Assembly (NCBI GenBank): GCA_019096065.1
Contig: JAGUCH010000001.1
Coordinates: 15,190,001 to 15,254,000 of the forward strand
DNA: 64,000 nucleotides
Direction: 5' to 3'
From: Paracyclopina nana
Lineage: Eukaryota > Arthropoda > Copepoda > Cyclopoida > Cyclopettidae
Shown: piece by piece, positions 36,101 through 47,651 of the stretch
How the letters are laid out: each line of letters begins with the position of its first letter
How positions within the stretch are numbered: position 1 is the stretch's first letter
The notes under the pieces: generated by a model
The model's input: only the letters and a program-made list of their open reading frames with translations
Database searches by the model: none
Told to the model about the DNA's origin: nothing
Made by a program: the position numbers and the translations under genes

Positions 36101-38058
36101 ACGCGGAGCTATTTTTGTGTACATTTCTAAATATTTGAATAACCTTGCTGCTGAGTTCATAGTAGGCGTTCGTGTCATTTATGATTAACGGCAAAATTAG
36201 GAAGAAAACTCTAGTAGCAAAGTAATAAAGTACTTTGCTTCTTGATTAAATAGCCTTGCTACCAGCAGGATGATTAAGGTGATTGCTTAAACTTTAAAAC
36301 CGGAATGTAAACAGGGACTCTGCTGTCATATCAACTAAATATACAATATGCGATTCACCGCTATAAGGGCCTCGTTTCGGGATCGTCACAAAAGACCAGC
36401 TCGTCAATAAGAAGCCGCCTACGTCACATTTTCATGGCGAAAATAGACATATTTGGAAATTGTTTAATAATTCTGCCCACTTTATGTAAATCTCGAGCCG
36501 ATCCATCAGAAAGGAACTTTTCAAAACTTTCCAAGCTACTTCTGGAAAAGTTCAAGGAAGTCTCTGTCCCAACTTTCACACTCATCCGTTTCAATTACTC
36601 GCATCAATTGTAGATAGATATAACGATTCAGTTAAGTTACCATTCTTTCGCAAAAATCAATCAGAGTCACGATATTTTTGCAATGCCGCTCCGGCTAATA
36701 AATGTCACGAAAATAAGGTGCACACACTTACCTTTTACTTTTATCTTTCACCTGGTGACAACTGAGATATGGGTTCTCGAAAGAGTATTTGATTATGCAC
36801 TGATATAGTAGAGTAAGGCTGGCGATTGTTACTGATATAGGTATTGAGGTGCTTTCACTCTTACTTTGGGGGCTAAACTGACTTGGCTTTCTTTGACGAC
36901 GACGACGACGCGTCGGCTCCAATGCAATGTGACGGAAAAGCTCTCAAGTACAGCACCAGAGCATAAAATTGGCCTAAACAAGCTTAATAAAGATTTCAGA
37001 TATACTATAGGGTGCACTTATTTTCCAAGAATTACTCCGACCTTTGGAAATGGGGAAGTTCAATATTAGTGATTTCGGCTTTTCTTTAAATAAATGAACT
37101 ACCAAAACAAATACCATTCTCTTCTTAGTGGCTTGCATATTATGATGGGCGTAAGAAGAAAAAAATGATTTCCAGGAACTGAAATGTTGCATTCTTAGCA
37201 CTTTCTTGAAGCTTTCGAGCTTGAGTCTAAGTCAATAACCCATCGAATTTTAAATCAGAACCTGGAAAGCAACATATGGCAGATAGCTCGCATGCACAAC
37301 CACATTCTTCCCTTCGGCCTATATGCTATAAACCTAGCAAGGTATGCCATATTATTCACTTCTCGAGGAGCTGCTAGAAAATAGAGAGCGTGCAAGATTT
37401 CATGAAAAAAATCATATAATCTCTCGGTCACTTCATCTTGAAAGTTGAAGTGGGCTCTCGGCTCTACACTTGAGAGCTTTCACTATTTCCACAAAATTGC
37501 AGAAAAACTTGGTTTCAATCAACGCGACGCTAGTAAAAAATTCTTTTGTAATGAAGCCATTAAATTGAGTGCTCGCAGTGAGGTATCAGATGGCTTTTTA
37601 ATTGCTTTTAAAAATGGCCTTTCATTCATCCTTGGACGTGCTGACTACATTTTAACATTTTTGAAAATCCACTTAGTGCGAGTTGCTCTCGTGGGGAGCT
37701 GAATAAACAATCAATGAGCTCTGATTTGGGGCAACTGTGAAAAAAGACAAAAACAATAATCATCTTTCACAAAAGCCAGCACTCACTGTCAATCTAAACT
37801 AGTCCTGCTCAACTTTTCTGAAAAATGAGGAGCATTATAAAAAGTGTTTGCATGTTTAGAGACTTGACGAAACCCCAAGTTATTGTAGGGAGTTGCCTGC
37901 TTACTGAACGTACAATCTAAAATGTCACGCTGCAAAATGACTGCAGTAATTCCCATACGTGTCATGCAAGCCAAAAATCTAGCAAAAGTTATGCTATCAT
38001 CTCCATTGCATTGTGAAGTGATGATTACTTTCTAGCATTCTATTGCTGCTCACAATCA

Positions 38059-38072
38059 CCGCCAGATGGCGA
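38059..38072 (+). promoter_or_regulatory. CTCF-like site upstream of the SP-repeat zinc-finger gene
   Basis: CCGCCAGATGGCGA fits the CTCF consensus at 13 of 14 positions. It lies about 220 bp before the start of the zinc-finger gene at 38295. Binding is inferred. Confidence 0.35.
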
Positions 38073-38294
38073 CAAAACTTTGAACTTACTAGCAGAGACT
38101 TATATGCTTACTAGCAGTTTATAGTAATGACTCGAGCAGTGCTTTTTCAGGCAAAGAAATGATTGAAATAAGCCCATTTCTCCCTTAGAAGTGCTTTATT
38201 ATTTGGTAAATGGTCTTATTAAAAAGGAAAATATTGGCCATAAAACTCGTTTGTTAATTAGGGCTACGATAGTTTGAGTTTCTTTTCTCGTCAA

Positions 38295-39461
38295 ATGACC
38301 GCGTGCCAACTGATCGACTTTGTTTACAAAGGAGGATCGAAAAATTTCCCTCAACTTGGAGGAACTTGGAAAGCAAGTTGTAAAGGCCACAAAATTGTAC
38401 CTTTTTTGGAGAACATGGAGGCCAGGCTGGAGGAGTTCGGACCTCCGGCCTCGAAGCGGGTGAAGAAAGTTGAGGCCCCGCCGCCGCCCAATATGTCCAC
38501 CACAGGTCTAGGTATTTGCAAAAGTTGCAATTTGGTATTTTTGACTTATTCCGCGTTGAAATGCCACTTCCAAAGTGCCAACCATAAGTTGGCAGTGACT
38601 GGCCACAGGCCGAACCATGCGAAGTTTTGCTGTTTCTTGTGCTGGGAGGGATTCGCACTTATGGATGAGCTGAGGCGCCATTATCTCAGGGAGACGCACG
38701 AAACTAATTGCATTGATCACAGCGTCAAAGCCATTTGGATGACAGGTAACTCGTCCACCATTGTTAATGAGAATTCAGCCGTTTCTGGTGACACTTCGCC
38801 CATAAGTTTGACCAGTTCCAGTGATGAGGAAGAGGCAAGTGCTCTTTCTTGTGTTCCTTGCAATCTCTATTTTGAGAGTGACAAGTTTGTGCAAAGACAT
38901 TTGGTGAGTGAAAATCACCAGGCTGTGATATCTGCTGCATTTAAGCAAGGCAAACTTAACTGCTTTCTGTGTAACTGTGGCTTTGAAAGTGCTCCAGAAT
39001 TGGCAAGTCATTTTGCGTCAGAAGAGCACAAAGTGAAAGTGATAAGTGATGGAATCAGTGGCTTCATCAAAGATCTGATTTGCAGTGTTGATCTTGAGCT
39101 TGATAAAGTGAGCTCCAGTGAGGAGATTGAAATGGCCCTGGAGGATGTGAATAGCCCTGATGTGAGTGACTTTCACGATGATCTTGAGCCCATTGACAGT
39201 CCGGATGATAAGCCGATTGAGTGTGATACAAAGAATGGCCCATTTGAAGCAGTGGACAGTCCTGAGCAACTTCCTCACGAGGAAGAACCAGTTGCTAGTG
39301 CTGTGAAAAATGGTCATCAAGATCTGGAGGATGTCAACAGTCCAGAAAAGCTGTCAGAAACTCTTGAGGCCGTGGATAGTCCAGAAGAAAGCTTTGACGA
39401 TCAACAGGAAATCCTTGAGCACAATGATAACGAATTCCTTGTCATTGATAGCGTTGAATAA
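38295..39461 (+). CDS. Zinc-finger protein with four C2H2 (H-x5-H) fingers and an acidic SP-repeat tail
   Basis: One open exon of 388 residues from ATG 38295 (MTACQLIDFVYKGG); a second ATG at 38415 (MEARLEEFGPPASKRVKKVE) is in good context and may be the true start. Four zinc fingers have the C-x2-C-x12-H-x5-H spacing of U1/matrin-type fingers, which often bind double-stranded RNA: CKSCNLVF...HFQSANH, CFLCWEGF...HYLRETH, CVPCNLYF...HLVSENH and CFLCNCGF...HFASEEH. The last 120 residues are acidic and repeat a short unit: EDVNSPD, EPIDSPDD, EAVDSPEQ, EDVNSPEK, EAVDSPEE. These Ser-Pro sites look like targets of proline-directed kinases. I do not recognise an orthologue. Poly(A) signal AATAAA at 39520. 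Fuseless follows on the same strand 160 bp later. Confidence 0.85.
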   Translation: MTACQLIDFVYKGGSKNFPQLGGTWKASCKGHKIVPFLENMEARLEEFGPPASKRVKKVEAPPPPNMSTTGLGICKSCNLVFLTYSALKCHFQSANHKLAVTGHRPNHAKFCCFLCWEGFALMDELRRHYLRETHETNCIDHSVKAIWMTGNSSTIVNENSAVSGDTSPISLTSSSDEEEASALSCVPCNLYFESDKFVQRHLVSENHQAVISAAFKQGKLNCFLCNCGFESAPELASHFASEEHKVKVISDGISGFIKDLICSVDLELDKVSSSEEIEMALEDVNSPDVSDFHDDLEPIDSPDDKPIECDTKNGPFEAVDSPEQLPHEEEPVASAVKNGHQDLEDVNSPEKLSETLEAVDSPEESFDDQQEILEHNDNEFLVIDSVE

Positions 39462-39519
39462 TTTGACGTTTTCCCTATGTGTAACAGGCGTCATCACACA
39501 CACACCTCCAAGTCAAGAG

Positions 39520-39525
39520 AATAAA
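39520..39525 (+). terminator. Poly(A) signal of the SP-repeat zinc-finger gene
   Basis: AATAAA lies 59 bp after the stop codon. Confidence 0.55.
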
Positions 39526-39621
39526 CTATTTGCATTTCGTTGCCTAACAAGTCTCTCTTTAAGATTGCTCATTTTTTATCAAGTTTACTAAGCATGCTGA
39601 GTCTCGGCGCACTCTAGCCAA

Positions 39622-41275
39622 ATGAGCTCAATGAAACTGGATTTTTCTCACGTGCTCTATTTATTTTTTCCTTCTCAGATCTCGCTTGAATTGTTATCAG
39701 TCGTGATCCGCTGCCTTCACCGATATGAACAGGAGAAATGTTCTGACAAAAGCCATTTTACTCGATTTGGAACGACAACTGTCTGTCAAGGTAGAGAATA
39801 CCCACCTCTATCCCTGCCTGGGTAAGACACAACAGAGCTCGTAAAAAAGTGCACAAGAAGTTCTAATAACTACTTTCGTGCCATTCAGTGTATGATTTCT
39901 TGTTTGCCCATTTCGTGATTGGACCTTTCTTTGTTACAACTTGGAGAGGAACTTGGGAAAACTTGGACTTTGTCTTCGACGTGTTTTTGTGTGGTGGTGA
40001 CTTGAAAAAAAGCACCTGGACAACCTTGGCGCTTGGGTCATTTGTCTCATTTGCTCTCATTTTCTTCCAACATGAAATTCGAGCCTACGCCCACTCAAAG
40101 CATAAGTATACACAATCTAGAGCAAATTGAGAAAGCCTTCCCCTGCATCTGTATCACTTTTAGGGTTATTTTTATGCTCATCTCGCGAGCGTTCACCGTT
40201 CTCAGGTTTCATTTCGATATTGTTATGTGGAAAGGAGTTTGGGGGCTATTTCACGACGTTATTGGAAACTCTTGGTATGCATTACAAATAAGACGCCAAT
40301 TAGGCTACGACTACACTTACACCTGCTCTTAATAGGCTGACCTCATTTTGCGCCTTCGTTGGGCCTTCGATCGTTTTACTGGTGACGCGTTGCTACAAAT
40401 CATCGATAGCATGTCCTATGGGTAAGCGAACAGTGAACCTATTAAGTACCTTTATAGGTAGAGGAAAGCATGTTTTTGCGTGTGGTGCATTTTCGTCTGC
40501 ATTTCAGGAATGGGGATTGACAGGCCGGAAACGTACATATCAGTGCCAACCATTTTACGATCTAAAGTATGATGCACTTGCTACGCATTGGCTAATAAAA
40601 AGTCCATCCTTTGAGGTTTCAGATTCACTTGAGTGGAGGCTTTTGGATGTGTCCCTGACCGTGCCAATGAGTTGTATTGCAGTGGCTGCGTTTTATGGAG
40701 TTTGGACGGGCCTGGATTGGATGTTTGCCAGTACTGATGATGACTTTCCTACCGGTTTGGCTCGCAATGGCGGATATTGCATTGTGAGCATCCATTGTGA
40801 ACCCTGGCCTAAATTGCAACTCTTTTCTCTTCAGCTAATCGGCCTGTGCATCGATTCCCTGGCGTTCATAGTTCAATTCCTCTTTGTGTGGCTCCATTAC
40901 AAGAACAAAGTTGTGGACAACTTAGCCAAGACGAGGAAGATTACCAAAATTGTCAGATTAATTGGATATGATGTCATGCTTATTCTAGTCTTAATTGGGA
41001 ATGTGGCTACCTTCAGAGGCATTTGGAATGTGCTCGATGCTTTATTCTTACCAGGTTTCTCTCTATTTGCTATTTCGTCCTTACTTTCGCTTTCATTGAT
41101 TCATTTTTCAGATCGCCACTTTTTGAGCACAACGATATGCCATGTGATTGGGTTAGTGTATCTAATATTGCTCTACTCTGGTTCTTCGGTGCATGCTGGC
41201 GCCTTCAGGGATGACAACGAGACCCTCTTTCCCAATTTCTTTTTCACGTACCTATTGTCGCAAAAACCCGAATGA
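39622..41275 (+). CDS. fusl: Fuseless-like multi-pass membrane protein
   Basis: Exons 39622-39790, 39889-40105, 40164-40274, 40336-40421, 40508-40566, 40616-41054 and 41112-41275 join in phase to 414 residues. The protein shows about eight hydrophobic segments and the recurring W(R/K)G(T/V/I)W pattern of the Fuseless family (TTWRGTWENLDFVFD, VMWKGVWGLFHD, ATFRGIWNVLDALFLP), after LHRYEQEKCSDKSHFTRFG. Drosophila Fuseless is a presynaptic protein that organises calcium channels at active zones. The start is the weakest point. ATG 39622 gives a continuous frame, but a strong acceptor-like tract (tttccttctcag) ends at 39679, so the first exon might begin at 39680 with upstream coding sequence elsewhere. 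The exon 5/6 border is also the best of two choices. A poly(A) signal is at 41367. Confidence 0.85.
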
Positions 41276-41281
41276 GACTAA

Positions 41282-41312
41282 GGGTCTGACCATACTCTCG
41301 TTGGTCAGGCCC
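41282..41312 (+). other. Hairpin in the Fuseless 3' UTR
   Basis: GGGTCTGACCA (41282-41292) and TGGTCAGGCCC (41302-41312) can pair with one mismatch over 11 positions, beginning 6 bp after the stop codon. It is followed by AATAAA at 41367-41372. Confidence 0.6.
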
Positions 41313-41982
41313 TTTCATAAAGCGTCATCGCATTTATCCCTATTTTTATGAAAAACTCGAATTGTGAATAAAGCTCTAAAATACTAAAGAAAGCATTTTT
41401 AATTTCTTGTTCAATTATGAAACCAAGCATTGCTGATAAGTTAGACTTCTTTTGCAAAACAGCTTAATGAGGCATTTATTAGGAGTTCTGGGCTAGCTCG
41501 GGTTTGGTCTTTTGGCGGCATTCGTTTGAAATTATATTACATGAAGGTATGTACTGTTTTTTAAGACTCATTGCAAAGGTTAGTTTCGACATAACTGTAA
41601 GAGTATTGAGTTAATTTTGATCTAAACAGCACCAATAGCGTCATCAAAATATTTATTTGTAAATGTAATTAGTATAAACGGCTTGTGATCTTATTTTTCT
41701 AGAACTTTCGGAGTTTTTGGGGCTTATTGACTTTATTTCCGATCTGCCAACAAAACAACAGCCTGAAAAGCGCAATTTTCTGTCAAATAGCTGGAGTGAA
41801 ATTATCGAATTGGCAATGCTATTTCAAGCATTTTAAGCCAGCGTTTCCTCCACTTTTGAAAGAATTGTGACTTTTTGTTTTCAAGTCGCCAAGTTTTATT
41901 TACGAAAAGTGGCCAAAATCGTGCATGACTGGAACTACTTTTAGGGGGTGGAGTAATTGCCATTTTGCTATTCTGATACAAA
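41313..41982 (+). other. Intergenic region between Fuseless and ZNF236
   Basis: About 670 bp with the Fuseless poly(A) signal at 41367-41372 and, just before the ZNF236 ATG, an acceptor-like aactacttttag. No TATA box or coding frame supported. Confidence 0.45.
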
Positions 41983-44900
41983 ATGACAACTATGAACCTT
42001 ATAAGTACTACCTCTGACGGCCAGCAGGTGTTTCTGACCTCGGGGCAGCCTCTAATTTCTACAGACGGTGGAATTATCTTCACTGATGGGTCAAGTGGCG
42101 GAAAAACAATTGTTCTCCAAGATGGCTCCGAGTTGAGCTCTGGATCAGCTGGAGTTGAATACACTCTGATTGAAGATACGAGCGGTGGAGGAGGAGGCTA
42201 CTTGCAAATCACCAATTCTGGCCAAGGTTCTAATTTACTCCTATTAATTAAAAAAACTTCGTTCCATATAAAGTTGTCATTTGGCAGGGTCAAGTGGGAA
42301 TCTGGTTTTGTCGCAAGAAGATTTGTATGAGGTTCTGAATGATGTGGGCTCCAATTTTCAGGGCCACCAAGTGGCCTTAGAGGGCAAAATTGAAGATTTG
42401 ACAACCGCCAGAAGATTGTCCAAGAGATCAGCGCCTCAGCCGGTGCCGCAGCCCAAAATTGAAAAACCCATAGGGAAGGGCCCATTTACTTGTGAAATTT
42501 GCCCATCAGATGCCATCAAGCCTTTTCTCACTTGGGGCAAATATCAGAAGCATTTGCGAGAGCATGAAAATGATAAAAAGTTCAAGTGCAATGAGTGCCT
42601 TGTGACCTATAATGTGGAGAAAAATTTGAGGCTTCACGTGGCCTCGCACAATGTCGAAGACTTGGTTTGCCCCGAATGTAACCGAGCATTTAGTCGTGTT
42701 GCCAGCTTCAAGTCTCACCTGACAATTCACGAAGAGGAAGACAACTTGGCTTGCCCTCACTGTGAACAGTTGTTCACCACTGAAACGAAATTGAACTTTC
42801 ACATCGAGCAGGAGCACTCCCCTGAGATTAACGAGAATGAGACTGTGTTCTATCCGTCGACGACGGATTTCTTCCAAATGCCTACGCTTGATTCAATCAA
42901 GGAAGAGCCCCACAATGAAGAAGATGAGAGGCCGCAATTCAAGGTGATTTGCAAACTGTGCAAAGCTGGCATGAAATCTGCGAAGCAACTTGCGGTTCAC
43001 ATGGAGCACCATGCCAAGCTAAAAACGCTGCTAAAATTGAAGCAGAAAAAGTCAAAGGTTCCTGAATACAAGGGTAAATACTTTAAGCATAAATGCAAAG
43101 ATTGCGACAAGAAATTCCAGAAGCCCTCACAACTCATTCGTCATGAAAGGATTCACACAGGACAAAAACCATTTGTGGTGAGTCATTTTGCGGTAGCTGG
43201 TGGCTGGATGAAATTAAATTCCTTCTTCTTGTTTCTTGCAGTGTGAACTTTGCGAGAAAGCTTTCAACCAGAAAAACACACTCGAATTACACCGCAGAAA
43301 GCACACGGGAGAAAAGCCTTATGTTTGTGAATTTTGTAAGATGGGATTCACCCAAGGTGGCAACTTGCGATCTCACATTAAGCGAGTTCACAGCCTCGAA
43401 GGAGATGAGCCTCTCATTCAATGTGATGAATGCCCGTGTACATTCAAAAAGATTGGCAGCTTGAATGCCCACATCAGCAAGGTTCACACCAAGCTGAATG
43501 CTCAGCCTGAAGTGTTGCCGAGAAAAGAAGACCTTCTGTTTAAAGCCTTGAATTTCAGTGGCGTTCCTGACACGATTCCCAAGCAGGATGAATCTGGCAA
43601 GAGCGTGCTTGGCACCGTGGTACTGTCCGACAAGTTGAAGGGGAAAAAGCATCTGGTCAAAGTGGCGTTCGATCCTCTTTCGGAAAACAAATCGAGCAAA
43701 GTTTTCTTGTGCAACTATTGCACCCGCGAGTTCAAAAAGCCATCCGATATTTGCAGACATCTGAGGGTTCACACTTTGGAGAAACCGTACAAATGCCGCC
43801 TTTGCTCCAGATCTTTTGCGGTTAAGGCCACCTTTCAAAGTCACATGAAAATCCACTCGACTGGCGGCAGAGAGCATCTGTGCAAAATATGCCTCAAGAG
43901 ATTTGACACTCTGCTGGCTTACAAACAACACGCAAAAGCCCACGAAATAAAAGACAAAGCGGAGAAAGTAGAACTCGGAGAGCCATATATGATGACAAAC
44001 ATGGGCGTTGTTCAAATCATTCCAAGGAACAGAGCAGTTTACAATCCCACGAGTAAAGAGTTGATGGAAAGATCGTATAGGTGCTCTTCTTGCACGGCAA
44101 GATTCAAAAAGTCTTCCCATCTGAAGCAGCATCAATTACGGCACTCCGGAGAGAAGCCGTTTCGCTGCGAAATTTGCGAAAAGTATGTATACAACGTTTT
44201 TATGCGAGCAATGCGCCGAAATTTCATAACCACCTCTTCCTTTCTTGCTTCAGGTTTTTTGTCACGCGTGGATCATTAAATGGTCACATCAGGACACACA
44301 CCAAAGATCAAGCTTTTCAGTGCTCTTTTTGCCCAATGACCTTCACCACCAAAGGCTCTGCTCGCAGGCATATTGGGAGCAGTCATAAAAAGGACAAGCC
44401 TTTTATTTGTCCCTATTGCCAAAAAACATTCAAGACCAACGTGCTCTGCAAAAAGCACATGAAAGTGCACCGAAAAGAGGTGGCAGCCAGCAGCAAGCAA
44501 ACGAGCAGCAATTTGTCAACCATCGAAGCCAAGGACATGGTCCAAAAGCAGATGATCAGCGAACCCGCCACACTATTCACGGCAGATTCCTCTGGCACTG
44601 TGACGCTTCCTACCTTCAGCACATCCGTCCTGAACCAGAATGAAATTCTGGCCAATATTGCTAGCGACGGGACCATAACTCTTCAGCAGGGAGATATGGA
44701 GATGACAGGGCTCCAGTTTAATAATGAGGGCACCTCGTCGTCAACATCTTTCTCTATGGCTAATTTCAAGTGCAGAGTTTGCCAAGAGGTGGCCACCGAA
44801 GGCCATGTGTGTGACAAAAAGCACTTGGCTGTTGTTCACGAGGACTCGTTTTATTGCTCCTACAAGAAGTGTGGCTTGGGCTTTCGAACTTTGCAGAGTT

Positions 44901-46255
44901 TAACCGAACATATGAAAACTTTCCATCCACCCCCACTGTCTGCCATTATTAAGGACACCACCGCAACTTCAAAGCTGGCCAAAGTGTCAACAAAGGATTC
45001 CAAACAACCTCTGGGTGGTGTGAAAGCTGCCTCAATTCCAAATGCCACTACGAACGCATCGGTCTCAGAAAAGATTCTCAACCAGTCCTTGTTGGAGAGA
45101 GACAAAATATCTAGCATGAAAACGCAATCTGACGCCGAGCGGAATTTCCCCAACAAATGTGAAGTTTGCCCGATGAGCTTCAAAAAGCCGTCGGATTTAG
45201 TTAGACACGTCAGAACGCACACTGGAGAAAAGCCATACAAATGTGATCAATGTGACAAGTCCTTTAGCGTGCACTCAACTTTGAACACGCACAAAAAAAT
45301 TCACAAGAGGACTTCCAAATTAGAGGCTCCAGACGCGCTCAGATGCCACATATGCAACGGCATATTCTTGAGCAAAACTGCTCTCAAAACGCACCTTAGG
45401 ATTCATACTGGAATCAAACCATACGAGTGCCCGTTCTGTGGAGAATGCTTCAGAACGTCGGGCAACAGGAAGTCGCACATAAATGTGGCACATAACCCTC
45501 ACAGTCTTGAGCAGCCAGCTCAAGATCTGCCATCAACTCAAATGATCTCAGGAGATGCGTCTATGCCTGTTCAGTTGGCCTCGGTGGAGCCGCAGCAGGT
45601 GGCCGCACCATCCAAACCTGCTCCCTTCCCTCTCACTATTCCTGCAGCACTTTTGAGCCAGGCCTTGGAGGCTGTCTCTTTGGCCCCCGGTGATAGCGCT
45701 GACCAAATAAAATCTGTCAAGCTGCAACTTCAAGGGCCGGGCCTGGATCCTACAACTGCTTCGCTACTAGTCGACGAACATCTCTTGGCTTCTCTGAGCA
45801 AAGGAGAGAATATCAACATTCTCATTAGTCCTGAAACCATTCTACCCGATCAGGGCAACGAAGCTATAGCGACATTGGCGCAAGACTCGGAAATGTTCGC
45901 AAGCTCGTCGGGGCCGTCGCCGCTGGATGTGGGCAAAAAAGTTTGCCAGTTTTGCAACAAGTCATTCACTAAGCCCTCCATGCTGCAGCGCCACATGCGA
46001 ATTCACACTGGCGAAAGGCCGTTCAAGTGTGATGTCTGCGCGAGAAGCTTCAACCAAAAGAATGCTCTCCAAATTCATATGAAGAAACATTCAGGAGAGA
46101 GGCCGTATGTTTGCCCGTTCTGCACTTTCTCCTTCACCCAGAAAGGCAATCTGAAGACACACATCCAAAGGAGCCATGCTGACCAAGCAAAGATGCTTCT
46201 GGCAAATCAAAAGGTGGTCGTAGCCATGCCTCCACCTCAGCTCCCGTTTTTGTGA
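41983..46255 (+). CDS. ZNF236: ZNF236-like zinc-finger protein with about 24 C2H2 fingers
   Basis: Exons 41983-42226, 42288-43177, 43242-44182 and 44254-46255 join in phase to 1,358 residues. About 24 C2H2 fingers occur in clusters joined by TGEKP-type linkers. The orthology is shown by blocks shared with vertebrate ZNF236: FKKSSHLKQHQLRHSGEKP, PYCQKTFKTNVLCKKHMKVH, the non-finger spacer SEKILNQSLLERDKIS directly before CPMSFKKPSDLVRHVRTH, the finger ending CFRTSGNRKSH, and the final triplet KPSMLQRHMRIHTGERPFKC, FNQKNALQIHMKKH and FTQKGNLKTHIQRSH. The N-terminus (MTTMNLISTTSDGQQVFLTS) is Ser/Gly/Thr-rich, as is the linker before the last three fingers. It is presumably a nuclear DNA-binding regulator; its targets are unknown. 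An acceptor-like cttttag lies about 40 bp before the ATG. It converges with AHSA1, leaving 268 bp between the stop codons. Confidence 0.93.
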
Positions 46256-46470
46256 AGTGCCTTGAATTTTTGTATGCTAGAATATAGTATTGTTGCAGTG
46301 AGGCTAAGCATGACAAAGCACAGGAGGAAAACCAGATATATTTTAGAAAGCTCAAAGGCTAAAGGCAGAGAATACTTCACTAAGCGACGTCGACGACTTC
46401 AGATAACGGCTGATTTATTTTAGTATCTTCACACACTATGATTAGAAAGGTGCACAGCGGAGTTTGGTAA

Positions 46471-46476
46471 TTTATT
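46471..46476 (-). terminator. Poly(A) signal of AHSA1
   Basis: AATAAA on the minus strand, about 48 bp after the AHSA1 stop codon and inside the short gap to the convergent ZNF236. Confidence 0.55.
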
Positions 46477-46523
46477 GATGATACAACTGATTTACAGTTC
46501 GTGATATCAAACGGAACTAGCAG

Positions 46524-47651
46524 CTAAAAGAGGGATGCTCCGAAGCCAAATGTTTGTTTGATGGCATGGAAGTAATACCTGTGCCATCCTTGCCTGGTAG
46601 CCTCTATTTCTTTCGTTGGCACTCCAGTCTGAGTAACAAACACTTTAGTGTCCTCCTTCGTTTGAGCGATTTTGATGGTAACATCGGAGAAGTGGCCCGA
46701 AGGCCAACTTTTTAGCCGCCATTTCTGGCTAATTTTCGTGTAGGGCGTGACCTCCGTATACTGGCCTTGAATACTGCCCCCAAGCAGAGTGAAGTCCAAT
46801 CCTTTTTTGGCATCACCCTCCATCTTGACTGGATTCTGAGTAAAAATCTGGATCATTTCGGGCTGGGTGAGAGCATTGAAGATCTCCATTCCGGTGCACT
46901 TGAAGGTCTCTTCCATTTCAATCGTGCCCACCTCCAGCTTTGAGCCAAGGTCCAACGATTGCATTTTATTCGTTGTCACACAGTTGTTCAGAGTCGTTTT
47001 GGCATTCGTCACTTTTGCCTAAAATGCATATAATTAGCGTAACCACAAGAAGAGCCGTTAGGAAGGTTATTAGGCTGTTAGTAAAGTTTATTTCACCTGC
47101 TGGTCAGTTTTAGGCTTGACATCATTTTTTCCAGGAAGAATTAGATTAGAGCTGTACTCTTTCTTTAGGGCGTCCACATAATTTTGCAGCCTCTCTCGAA
47201 TCGTTTTCGCCCCGACTCCTTTCCTCATCATCTCCTTCAAAAGCTGTCCCTCGGGGCTGTCTTTGCCGGTTGTCACAGTGATGTCAATGTCCACGTCTTT
47301 CATGTCATCGTGCTCCTCGCTCAAATTAGGGATCTCCACCTTGCCACAAATCTCCGTGTCCTGGCCGTTCACGTGGCCCTTCCATTTCAGCACGATTTCC
47401 CACTCGTAGAAAAATATCAGCTTCGCCTTTCTGTTGTTGGCACGCGCTTCACCCTCGCATTTCTCCATTTCTTCTATGACTACATTGCCCACTTTGGGGT
47501 CTTCGATGATCAGGTTGACCAGGAGGCTGTTCAGCTTTGTTTTGGACCAGGCGTCGGCATTCTTCTCTGTCCAATGCCAGTTGTTCACGTTTGTGGCATC
47601 TGGACGCTCTTCCACAATCCAACGAGGGTCACCTTCGCCCCATTTGGCCAT
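46524..47651 (-). CDS. AHSA1: Activator of Hsp90 ATPase (Aha1)
   Basis: Two exons, 47651-47097 and 47018-46524, join in phase 0 to 349 residues (human AHSA1 has 338). It starts MAKWGEGDPRWIVEERPDAT, with the conserved NVNNWHWTEKN just after, the signature of the N-terminal domain that binds the middle domain of Hsp90. The C-terminal AHSA1 (START-like) domain begins near residue 212 (GTIEMEETFKCTGMEIFNAL), includes FTLLGGSIQGQY and QKWRLKSWPSGHFSDV, and ends GWHRYYFHAIKQTFGFGASL, all very close to the family. The protein is a cytosolic co-chaperone that stimulates Hsp90 ATP turnover. The divergent neighbour PISD starts 624 bp away, so the two may share a promoter region. Confidence 0.97.

Larger units (their letters stand above)
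28449..38294. other. Gene-poor region of about 9.8 kb
   Basis: No frame longer than about 115 codons and none with family resemblance; the best (35485-35814 +, 34573-34866 -) look like chance. Upstream regulatory DNA of the RGK gene probably lies here. Identified structure: a long hairpin at 32957-33103, two CTCF-like sites (31775-31789 and 38059-38072), a small perfect hairpin GATCACGA/TCGTGATC at 30805-30828 with CCTCTCAG/CTGAGAGG at 30734-30791 beside it, and a short GAC run near 36897. Confidence 0.5.

Noticed and set aside
38274-38294. Longer start of the SP-repeat zinc-finger protein
   Set aside because: The extra seven codons begin with TTG, not ATG.
28449-38294. Retroelement remains in the gene desert
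   Set aside because: No reverse transcriptase, integrase, capsid or terminal-repeat signal was seen in any frame here or elsewhere in the window.
43287-44135. 282-codon minus-strand frame
   Set aside because: It is antisense to a zinc-finger array of ZNF236; its Phe/Arg-rich composition is typical of such shadows.
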